Shown here in pieces: positions 1 to 5,192 of a stretch of DNA of 7,007 nucleotides; position 1 is the stretch's first letter, and each line of letters starts with the position of its first letter. Position numbers and translations under genes: made by a program. The notes below the pieces were generated by a model, which saw only the letters and a list, made by a program, of their open reading frames with translations, ran no database searches and was not told the DNA's origin. Source of the DNA: an uncultured Bacteroidota bacterium (lineage in GTDB: Bacteria; Bacteroidota; Bacteroidia; Chitinophagales; Chitinophagaceae); NCBI GenBank assembly GCA_903912405.1, contig CAIWHF010000025.1:1-7007 (forward strand), read 5' to 3'.

Positions 1-114
1 CACTTCCGTACTTTGATCTTTAATAGACCCCGAAACGGTAATTAGTTTAGATTGCGCAAAGAGGCTATTAGCGCCCATTTGCAAGAGCAGGCAAAGCAGT
101 AAATATGGTTTCAT
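1..114 (-). CDS. N-terminus of an exported protein, possibly a TonB-dependent receptor or related outer-membrane protein (partial)
   Basis: The reading frame begins with an ATG at 112-114 and runs leftward out of the window, giving 38 residues. They form a typical Sec signal peptide (Met-Lys, then a Leu-rich core, cleavage probably after LFA at residues 18-20 before Gln-Ser). The mature start contains ITVSGSIKDQST. A V-S-G-x-I/V-x-D segment just after the signal peptide is how the carboxypeptidase-like regulatory domain begins in many Bacteroidota TonB-dependent receptors and outer-membrane beta-barrel proteins, so that is the best guess. Too little is visible to prove it; a surface carboxypeptidase or another exported protein with the same plug-like domain is equally possible. 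It diverges from the DUF2271 gene across 129 bases. DUF2271 and ApbE genes near a receptor would fit a metal- or redox-related envelope locus, but that is inference. Confidence 0.6.
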   Translation of the reverse strand, partial: MKPYLLLCLLLQMGANSLFAQSKLITVSGSIKDQSTEV

Positions 115-243
115 AGAAGCCTTAAAGTTAACTACTAAATATAAGGCATTAATAAAGTAATCAATTAATGAATTGTTAATGCGTTTTAGATATTAAAAAA
201 AACATTAACTTAGATTACTTATTTTTTAACCAACCCTTATAAA
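115..243. promoter_or_regulatory. Divergent intergenic region with weak promoter-like boxes and inverted repeats
   Basis: This AT-rich spacer must hold the promoters of the leftward exported-protein gene and the rightward DUF2271 gene. Each side has only a one-mismatch version of the Bacteroidota -7 box TAnnTTTG: TAACTTTA on the minus strand (123-130) and TAACTTAG on the plus strand (206-213). No convincing TTTG element lies upstream of either. Two inverted repeats are present: CAATT/AATTG at 162-166 and 171-175, and GCATTAA/TTAATGC at 146-152 and 176-182. They could be operator sites, though AT-rich DNA yields such short repeats by chance. Confidence 0.35.
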
Positions 244-1071
244 ATGACTAAAAAATTACTATTAATTAACTTTCTAATTACCCTCTTAGCAGCTTTTCAA
301 AGCAATGCACAAACACAAGGTACCCTTACTTGGTCTTTTACGCCAACATCACACACTGGATATTCAGGTACACGACATGTATTAGCCGTATGGATTGAAA
401 CGAGTACTGGTGCGTTTGTAAAAACTAAAATGCGCTATGTAGGTGGTGGCACAGACGATCATCTTCCAACATGGGCTGCACAAGCAGGTTGCTCAAATGT
501 AAATGCAATATTATCTTCTTCCGGTTGTAATACTACTGATGCTACAACTGGCGCAACACTTGCTTCTTATGCAACACGCACCGGCACTTGGGATGGTAAA
601 AATGTAAATGGCGCCGTAAATGGCACCACTGTTGCAGATGGTAATTATCGACTAGCGGTGCAACAAACTTGGAACCATGGAACATCTGCTACTACTACTG
701 TATATTATAATTTCACTAAAGGTACCACAGCTACGCATGCAACTGGTACTGCGGATGCTAATTTTTCTGCAATTACACTAGATTGGGTTCCTTTTCCAGC
801 AGGTGTTGATGCCATAAATTATGCACAAGCTAATGCAGCAGTTTATCCTAATCCTTCTAGAGATGGCAATATTACAGTACACTATAGTAATGCTTCTAAA
901 ATTAGAATTACCAATATACTAGGCACAGAAGTGGCAAATTATAAAGTAGCCATTACTGCACAAGAAGCCGATTTAATGGTTGACTTAGGCAATGTAGCTA
1001 ATGGTATTTATATGGTGCAAGTAAGCAACGAACAAAGTTTGGCTACCTACAAAGTACTGATCAACAAATAA
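244..1071 (+). CDS. Secreted DUF2271 protein with C-terminal type IX secretion sorting domain
   Basis: Residues 1-22 are a Sec signal peptide (MTKK, hydrophobic core, cleavage near SNA/Q). Residues about 27-160 match the DUF2271 family: LAVWIE (48-52), FVKT (58-61), HLPTW (73-77), the segment DATTGATLAS (99-108), GTWDGKN (114-120), then ADGNYRLAVQQTWNHG (131-146), which resembles the family's G-Y-x-L then E-H-G ending. Residues about 198-275 are a T9SS type A sorting domain: VYPNPS (200-205), an ITNILGTEV segment (222-230), GIYMVQV (254-260) and terminal KVLINK. The protein should cross the inner membrane by Sec and the outer membrane by T9SS, ending on the surface or outside. Cys83 and Cys95 could form a disulfide. 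The biochemical role of DUF2271 is not established; its frequent company is ApbE and PepSY proteins, and apbE is the convergent neighbour here. The TGAT motif could be a flavin attachment site (inference). Confidence 0.87.
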   Translation: MTKKLLLINFLITLLAAFQSNAQTQGTLTWSFTPTSHTGYSGTRHVLAVWIETSTGAFVKTKMRYVGGGTDDHLPTWAAQAGCSNVNAILSSSGCNTTDATTGATLASYATRTGTWDGKNVNGAVNGTTVADGNYRLAVQQTWNHGTSATTTVYYNFTKGTTATHATGTADANFSAITLDWVPFPAGVDAINYAQANAAVYPNPSRDGNITVHYSNASKIRITNILGTEVANYKVAITAQEADLMVDLGNVANGIYMVQVSNEQSLATYKVLINK

Positions 1072-1091
1072 AATAAAACATGATAGCATTT

Positions 1092-1120
1092 AAAAAGCGT
1101 CTCTTTGGAGACGCTTTTTT
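1092..1120. terminator. Bidirectional intrinsic terminator between DUF2271 gene and apbE
   Basis: A GC-rich stem GCGTCTC (1097-1103) pairs with GAGACGC (1108-1114) around a 4-base loop. It is flanked by an A-run (1092-1096) and a T-run (1115-1121), so either strand gives a hairpin followed by U residues. It lies 20 bases after the DUF2271 stop codon. The T-run merges with the complement of the apbE stop codon (1120-1122), so it serves both convergent genes. Confidence 0.9.
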
Positions 1121-2121
1121 TATTCCGTTGCGGCTAGAATAGTGTTCAAGCCAGGTGTTTGAAAAACTTGAAAATTTCCCTTTTCATCAGAGTAGATGAG
1201 ATAGGCTTGTAATTCGGAGTGTGCTTTTAAAAAGATCATCGATTTTTCTAAGCCCATTACCAAAAGTCCAGTAGCATAGGCATCTGCAGAGATGCAATCG
1301 GCAGCAAATACAGAAGCACTTAAGAGATTATTTTGTGTAGGATAGCCCGTATGCGGATCGATATGATGGGCATACTTCACTCCTTTTATTTCGGTATAGC
1401 GTCTGTAATTGCCCGAAGTAGCCATAGCTAAATTATGCATACTTACAATGGCTTTAATTTCGTTATGCCCCTCTTTGTTATCAAAAGGCTGTTCTATTCC
1501 TACGGTCCATAAGCTAGCATCTGCTTTCTTACCACTAGCATATACCTCCCCACCAATTTCAACTAAAAAAGAAAAAACACCTTTTGATTTTAAAAAGCGC
1601 GCCACCACATCTACAGAGAAACCTTGTGCAAATGCATTGAAATCAAGCGCAACACGTGGATCTTTTTTTACAACTTTATTTTTTTGAATACTTATCAACT
1701 CAAATCCAACAAACTTCAAAATACTATCCACCAAAGCACTGTCTAAAAATTGTTTTTTACCCGGTCCAAACCCCCATGCGTTTACAATAGGATATACTGT
1801 AGGATCAAAAGCGCCTTCCGTAGAACGCCATACTTCTTTACCTTTATTAAAACAGGTAATAAATAAGGAATCTAAGCGCACTTTTTTATCGTTTGCATTT
1901 ACACGACTAATAATAGAATTAGGTAAGTAGGTAGATAAAGAAGAATCAAAATGAGCTAGTAGTAATGCAATGTCTTGTTCAAAATTTCGATGCAAGGGAT
2001 CTATATACGTAATATGATAGGTGGTACCTTGGGCATTTCCACTCAGTTGTATCGCTTGATCTTGCGCCTTCAAAGCGGGACAAATAAATAAATAGCTTGC
2101 GAAAAGCAACAAATATTTCAT
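1120..2121 (-). CDS. apbE: FAD:protein FMN transferase
   Basis: ApbE splits FAD and attaches FMN through a phosphoester bond to a Thr or Ser of exported target proteins; it needs Mg2+. The 333 residues are normal for the family. Visible family motifs in order are GAFDPTV (103-109), DFNAFAQGFSVD (160-171, the usual D-x-G-G-I-A-K-G-Y-x-V-D region), VEIGGE (187-192), ATSGNYRRY (234-242), HHIDPHTGYP (252-261) and SADAYATGLLVMG (278-290), whose Asp280 and Thr284 correspond to the metal-binding pair. Residues 1-19 form a signal peptide cleaved near LKA/QD; no clear lipobox is present, so a soluble periplasmic enzyme is expected. It lies 22 bases after the Omp85-like gene, in the same direction, and is probably cotranscribed. 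No FMN_bind-domain target of the NqrC/RnfG kind is in the window, which makes the convergent DUF2271 protein the only candidate substrate here. Confidence 0.95.
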   Translation of the reverse strand: MKYLLLFASYLFICPALKAQDQAIQLSGNAQGTTYHITYIDPLHRNFEQDIALLLAHFDSSLSTYLPNSIISRVNANDKKVRLDSLFITCFNKGKEVWRSTEGAFDPTVYPIVNAWGFGPGKKQFLDSALVDSILKFVGFELISIQKNKVVKKDPRVALDFNAFAQGFSVDVVARFLKSKGVFSFLVEIGGEVYASGKKADASLWTVGIEQPFDNKEGHNEIKAIVSMHNLAMATSGNYRRYTEIKGVKYAHHIDPHTGYPTQNNLLSASVFAADCISADAYATGLLVMGLEKSMIFLKAHSELQAYLIYSDEKGNFQVFQTPGLNTILAATE

Positions 2122-2143
2122 ACTATAAAGTTAGTGTACTTCA

Positions 2144-3313
2144 CTAAAAAACTTCACCTAAATTAACAGAAATACCATTAGAGCCATCTTTACCGATGCC
2201 ATAATCTATACAAATATTAGTATTGGAATGTTTGTTGGCTTTGATTCGTATTCCAGCTCCATAGCCTATGGCTACCCCTCTGATATTCGTATTAATTTCT
2301 CTGGATATAGATTGCGCATTAGTAAATACCACACCACCAATCAATCCATTTTTAGAAATACCGAAACGATATTCGGTTTCTACATATAATAAATTTCTGC
2401 CCCTATATCTTCCTTGAATAAAACCTCTACCGGTATTATAGGTATCGTCCCAACCAGTGGAAGGCAACAACAAATATGGAGGAATGCCATTAAGCGTAAG
2501 CCAGGAATAAGACCAAATTGCCAATACATTTTGAGTATGCGTATTGAGTCGAATATATTTTCGCACATCTATCAATAAGGATTGCCAATCAGCACCACTA
2601 CCAAAAGCAATCAAATTGGGACGGAAAACAACATTAGCAAACCAACCTTGACTAGCATTGAGTGGATTGTTTCTATTATCGTATAATAATTTAAATACTG
2701 GACCTACCGCTTTTTCAGTTGTGGAAGAATCATATTTTTTAAAGGAAGACAATGTTGTTGTCGGATTTAATTCTTGAATATTATAAATATAATCATAGTA
2801 CAAACCAATACCAGCATACCAATTTTTGGCAATAGCATGCGAAAGAGTTTGATGTAATTTAATGTATCGATAGTCAATATAATTTGCATCGGTAAGTTTT
2901 GATCGTGCGCCAAGCCCATAGGTGATAGATGGATATTTCAAAAAACGCCAATCTGTATTGACATTCCATGTATTATCCTTAAACCACCAATTCGATTGAA
3001 TGGGAATCATAAATTGGTTATTAATAGTATAGGTAATACTGGTTAGAATCGTATTGTTTTTTTCTTTTTGAAGAGCCGCATTTCTGTTTACAAAAAAATT
3101 GGCATTCACCGAAGCAGCCCAGTTGGTTTGCATAGAATAACCAATAGCAGGGACTACAGAGCTTTCTACTTTTTTAACATTAGCTAACTTAGGCTTACTA
3201 TTAAACAATTGCAGACTTAAATCATAAAGATCCGTTTCATTTGTTTGTGCTATACAGTGCACTTGTAGCAAAAGCAAGCATACTATAGGAAATAATATAT
3301 ATTTAAATTTCAA
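2144..3313 (-). CDS. Omp85/BamA-like outer-membrane beta-barrel protein (surface antigen family), TTG start
   Basis: Residues 1-22 are a signal peptide ending IAQ. The rest looks like a 16-strand-type Omp85 barrel. Family marks are LLYDNRNNPLNASQGWF (209-225, the Y-D-x-R-x-N-P-x-x-x-x-G-W signature), RGF at 296-298 in the position of the VRGF/Y loop-6 motif, GRYRGRNLLYVETEYRF (301-317), and a C-terminal end with GYGAGIRI (350-357), ICIDYGIG (367-374) and final Phe389, the usual barrel-assembly signal. Only about 35 residues precede the barrel, so there are no POTRA domains; this is a short Omp85 relative, not BamA. What it transports or inserts is unknown. The frame has a stop 12 bases before the TTG at 3311-3313 and no in-frame ATG until residue 61, so TTG is the only start that keeps the signal peptide. 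apbE follows after 22 bases. A one-base error near the start is an alternative explanation. Confidence 0.85.
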   Translation of the reverse strand: MKFKYILFPIVCLLLLQVHCIAQTNETDLYDLSLQLFNSKPKLANVKKVESSVVPAIGYSMQTNWAASVNANFFVNRNAALQKEKNNTILTSITYTINNQFMIPIQSNWWFKDNTWNVNTDWRFLKYPSITYGLGARSKLTDANYIDYRYIKLHQTLSHAIAKNWYAGIGLYYDYIYNIQELNPTTTLSSFKKYDSSTTEKAVGPVFKLLYDNRNNPLNASQGWFANVVFRPNLIAFGSGADWQSLLIDVRKYIRLNTHTQNVLAIWSYSWLTLNGIPPYLLLPSTGWDDTYNTGRGFIQGRYRGRNLLYVETEYRFGISKNGLIGGVVFTNAQSISREINTNIRGVAIGYGAGIRIKANKHSNTNICIDYGIGKDGSNGISVNLGEVF

Positions 3314-3333
3314 AGGCTTAAAGTATTATTCAT
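3310..3333 (-). other. Seven-codon upstream reading frame overlapping the TTG start of the Omp85-like gene
   Basis: An ATG at 3331-3333 opens a frame encoding MNNTLSL, ending with TGA at 3310-3312. The last two bases of the following TTG initiation codon's partner overlap it: TTG occupies 3311-3313 and the two codons share two bases (TTGA). This could be a leader peptide that couples translation to the TTG start. If one T were missing from the CTTTG run, the two frames would join into MNNTLSLLKFKYILF, also a plausible signal-peptide start, so it may instead mark a frameshift or sequencing error. Confidence 0.4.
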
Positions 3334-3337
3334 ATTT

Positions 3338-3357
3338 GACTTGTTTTTCAACAAATC
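3338..3357 (-). promoter_or_regulatory. Small hairpin with GAAA loop in the leader of the Omp85-like gene
   Basis: In the minus-strand RNA, GAUUUGUU (3357-3350) can pair with AACAAGUC (3345-3338) around a GAAA loop (3349-3346). This gives 8 base pairs including one G-U, capped by a GNRA tetraloop. It ends four bases before the ATG of the seven-codon upstream frame, so it could influence initiation. There is no U-run after it, so it is not a terminator. Its stem is AU-rich and weak. Confidence 0.35.
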
Positions 3358-3367
3358 GTTTAATGTG

Positions 3368-3375
3368 CAAAAATA
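3368..3375 (-). promoter_or_regulatory. Possible -7 promoter box for the Omp85-like/apbE operon
   Basis: The minus strand reads TATTTTTG, an exact match to the Bacteroidota -7 consensus TAnnTTTG, about 55 bases before the TTG start codon. No TTTG element is seen at the expected distance upstream, where the folE terminator hairpin lies. The T-rich setting makes a chance match easy, so this is tentative. Confidence 0.3.
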
Positions 3376-3403
3376 AAAAAAGCATCCGAAGATGCTTTTT
3401 TTT
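3375..3403 (-). terminator. Intrinsic terminator of the ptpS-folE operon with a UUCG tetraloop
   Basis: On the minus strand the stem GCATC/GATGC (3395-3391 and 3386-3382) closes a TTCG loop with a C-G pair, the extra-stable C(UUCG)G arrangement. It is extended by an A-run and followed by seven Ts. The A-run contains the folE stop codon at 3402-3404, so termination starts directly at the gene end. The flanking A- and T-runs would allow some function in the other direction, but no plus-strand gene reads into it. Confidence 0.92.
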
Positions 3404-3998
3404 ATTTTAAATCTGCTGCAATTAAGCGAAGAAACTCAGATCGTGTTTCGTTTTTTTCAAAGGCACCACTAAAGGCCGAAGTAGTAGTCACTGAATTTTG
3501 TTTCTGCACACCACGCATCATCATACATAGATGCTGCGCCTCAATAACAACAGCCACTCCTAGAGGATTTAATGCTTCTTGAATAGCATCTAATATTTGA
3601 TGGGTTAATCGCTCTTGCACTTGCAATCTGCGTGCAAAACAATCTACCACACGCGCAATTTTACTTAAGCCCGTAATATAACCGTTAGGAATATACGCTA
3701 CATGAGCCTTTCCAAAGAACGGCAACATGTGATGCTCACACAGAGAATACAACTCAATATCTTTAACAATTACCATTTCACTATACGACTCATGAAATTT
3801 TGCAGAGTTTAAAATGGAACGGGCGTCCATTTCATAGCCTTGAGTAATATACTGCATAGCTTTTGCTACACGCTCTGGAGTTTTCAAAAGCCCTTCGCGT
3901 TGTGCATCTTCGCCAATTAAATCGATAATGCTTTTATAATTACCTGATAAATCGGTAGTAGTATGCTCGTCGTAGTGTTCTATTTTTTTATACGCCAT
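3402..3998 (-). CDS. folE: GTP cyclohydrolase I
   Basis: FolE converts GTP to 7,8-dihydroneopterin triphosphate and formate, the first step of folate and tetrahydrobiopterin synthesis, in the cytoplasm. The 198 residues are typical of the family. Conserved parts are GEDAQREGLLKTPERVAKA (29-47), SLCEHHMLPFFGKAHVAYIP (85-104), GLSKIARVVDCFARRLQVQE (110-129), EAQHLCMMMRGV (153-164) and TRSEFL (185-190). Cys87, His90 and Cys158 match the zinc ligands, and His89 and His156 the catalytic histidines, of the E. coli enzyme. The ATG at 3996-3998 follows the PTPS stop codon by 8 bases, so the two genes form an operon. PTPS acts on the FolE product. FolE also feeds folate synthesis through FolB, whose gene is at 6672 in the divergent operon. 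Confidence 0.98.
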   Translation of the reverse strand: MAYKKIEHYDEHTTTDLSGNYKSIIDLIGEDAQREGLLKTPERVAKAMQYITQGYEMDARSILNSAKFHESYSEMVIVKDIELYSLCEHHMLPFFGKAHVAYIPNGYITGLSKIARVVDCFARRLQVQERLTHQILDAIQEALNPLGVAVVIEAQHLCMMMRGVQKQNSVTTTSAFSGAFEKNETRSEFLRLIAADLK

Positions 3999-4006
3999 AA
4001 TTAGTT

Positions 4007-4420
4007 TTATTCTCCAAAGTATTCAACATAAATACTCTTTGTCTCTATAAGTTTTACTGCATGTAAGCTAGCACCATGAGCAGCAATAGGTTCTTTTAAT
4101 TGATTCCAAATACCAATCGCTAAATTTTCTGCACTGGTAAATACACCCTTCATAAAATCAACATCTAAATTTAAATTGCGGTGATCTACTTTTTCAATAA
4201 CCACTTCCTTGATTAAGACACCCAAGGTTTTTGCATTGAAAACAAAACCTGTTTCTTTATTAGGCTCGCCTTTTACGGTAACATGTAATTCGTAATTGTG
4301 TCCATGCCAATTAGCATTTGCACATTTGCCAAAAACATCTAAGTTTTTTTCGTCACTCCAATTGGTATTCTCTAATTTATGAGCCGCATTAAAATGCTCT
4401 ACACGTGTTAAATATATCAT
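4007..4420 (-). CDS. 6-pyruvoyl-tetrahydropterin synthase homologue (PTPS/QueD family), C-x5-HGH type
   Basis: Members of this family convert dihydroneopterin triphosphate to 6-pyruvoyl-tetrahydropterin (biopterin route) or 6-carboxy-tetrahydropterin (QueD, queuosine route). The 137 residues show the zinc ligands His14 (FNAAHKL), His39 and His41 (HGH), the catalytic Cys33, the Asp79-His80 pair in DHRNLNLDV, TSAENLA (95-101) and the pterin-binding Glu126 in KLIETKS. The segment around VFGKCANANWHGHNY (29-43) is very like mammalian PTPS, with five residues between Cys and HGH; E. coli QueD has three. This points to PTPS activity and tetrahydrobiopterin-type products, whereas automatic annotation would probably say 6-carboxytetrahydropterin synthase. 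It is the first gene of an operon with folE, 8 bases apart, under the promoter at 4437-4467. No queC, queE or queF is in the window. Confidence 0.92.
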   Translation of the reverse strand: MIYLTRVEHFNAAHKLENTNWSDEKNLDVFGKCANANWHGHNYELHVTVKGEPNKETGFVFNAKTLGVLIKEVVIEKVDHRNLNLDVDFMKGVFTSAENLAIGIWNQLKEPIAAHGASLHAVKLIETKSIYVEYFGE

Positions 4421-4436
4421 AGTACTATTTATTACA

Positions 4437-4467
4437 CAAAAGTAACTTTAGTAAATCGTTTAACAAA
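4437..4467 (-). promoter_or_regulatory. Bacteroidota-type promoter of the ptpS-folE operon
   Basis: On the minus strand TTTG (4467-4464) is followed after 19 bases by TACTTTTG (4444-4437), a full match to the TTTG / TAnnTTTG consensus of the Bacteroidota primary sigma factor. The -7 box ends 16 bases before the PTPS ATG, so the untranslated leader would be only about ten bases. An 11-base sequence shared with the Omp85-like gene's leader lies between the two boxes. Confidence 0.72.
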
Positions 4468-4506
4468 AAAAATACGGGTTTAGCTTCAAAACTCTTCACA
4501 ATTCCC

Positions 4507-4514
4507 TACTTTTA
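4507..4514 (+). promoter_or_regulatory. Possible -7 box for the mqnB operon, implying a nearly leaderless mRNA
   Basis: TACTTTTA differs from TAnnTTTG only in its last base and ends three bases before the mqnB ATG. With the usual distance to the transcription start, the mRNA would begin at or next to the start codon. The upstream element is poor (CTTC at 4484-4487, 19 bases away). The rest of the 97-base region shows no better plus-strand promoter. Confidence 0.3.
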
Positions 4515-4517
4515 GGC

Positions 4518-5192
4518 ATGCAAATGCTGCTTATTTCCGCAACTCCATTCGAAGTACAACCCTTGTTGTCTTACCTTTCTAAACAATGGAAACAAGAAAA
4601 TAGTTGTGTGTTTTCCAAAAAAAATAAGCGTATTGAAATCTTGTATACGGGTGTAGGTGCTGTAGCCACCACGTATAGTTTGCAAAAGCAATTACAAATT
4701 AGTACTTACCAATTAGTCATACAGGCAGGTGTAGCAGGTGCTTTCCCTAGCTCCATTGCATTGGGTTCTGTTTGGGCAATAGCTGCTGACTGCTTCGCAG
4801 ACCTTGGAGCAGAAGATCATGACAACTTTTTATCTGTTTTTGATCTTGGCTTATGCAAAGAAAACGAAAACCCTTTTACTCAACAAAGAATTGTAAATCA
4901 TCATCTTAAAAAACTATCCTTAACTATTCCAAGTGCTTCTGCAATAACCGTTCAAAGTACAAGCGGTTCTGAACGTAGTATAACACAACGTAGTAAATGG
5001 CAGGCTGATTTGGAAAGTATGGAAGGCGCTGCTTTACACTATGTTTGCAATAAAGAAGAACAAGCTTATATTCAAATTAGATCAGTTTCTAACTATATTA
5101 CGCCAAGAGATCGAAGTACTTGGAAGATGCAAGAGGCTATCGCATCCCTTAATCATTTTATCATTGAATTTATTGAATCGCTTTCGCTATGA
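4518..5192 (+). CDS. mqnB: Futalosine hydrolase (menaquinone biosynthesis)
   Basis: MqnB removes hypoxanthine from futalosine to give dehypoxanthine futalosine in the alternative menaquinone pathway, in the cytoplasm. It belongs to the MTA/SAH nucleosidase-purine phosphorylase fold, and the 224 residues fit. Features are the ISATPFEV start with Glu12, GVGAVAT (45-51), the IQAGVAGAF loop (68-76), FADLGAED (93-100), QSTSG (146-150), the ESMEGAA ribose-binding motif (166-172) and IRSVSNYI followed by RDRSTW (187-202). FADLGAED and R-x-x-S-N-x(4)-R-D separate it from MTA/SAH nucleosidase (Pfs), where the position of Asn192 is the catalytic Asp; as I recall, Asn is usual in MqnB-type sequences. 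A second ATG two codons in is a possible alternative start. It is the first gene of a plus-strand operon and overlaps the next gene by four bases (ATGA), suggesting translational coupling. Confidence 0.9.
   Translation: MQMLLISATPFEVQPLLSYLSKQWKQENSCVFSKKNKRIEILYTGVGAVATTYSLQKQLQISTYQLVIQAGVAGAFPSSIALGSVWAIAADCFADLGAEDHDNFLSVFDLGLCKENENPFTQQRIVNHHLKKLSLTIPSASAITVQSTSGSERSITQRSKWQADLESMEGAALHYVCNKEEQAYIQIRSVSNYITPRDRSTWKMQEAIASLNHFIIEFIESLSL

Noticed and set aside
1409..1687. A 92-codon open frame on the plus strand
   Set aside because: It lies wholly inside apbE on the opposite strand, has no recognisable domain, and apbE shows all family motifs across the same bases.
2068..2080. Lipoprotein signal in ApbE (Cys14)
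   Set aside because: The residues before the Cys (Leu-Phe-Ile) lack the small residue of a lipobox, and LKA/QD at 18-21 is a good ordinary cleavage site.
2380..2568. A 62-codon open frame on the minus strand
   Set aside because: It is in another frame of the Omp85-like gene across its conserved RGF and Y-R-G region; the longer frame carries the motifs.
3245..3256. Lipobox at Cys20 of the Omp85-like protein
   Set aside because: The residues before it (Q-V-H) do not form a lipobox, and a transmembrane barrel ending in Phe is not expected to be a lipoprotein.
4007..4420. QueD (queuosine synthesis) as the firm name for the PTPS homologue
   Set aside because: The Cys to HGH spacing is five rather than three and no queuosine gene is nearby, so the specific name was withheld.
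4518..5192. MTA/SAH nucleosidase (Pfs/MtnN) as identity of the 224-residue protein
   Set aside because: FADLGAED, R-D-R-S-T-W and Asn192 instead of the catalytic Asp fit futalosine hydrolase better, although the fold and ESMEGAA motif are shared.
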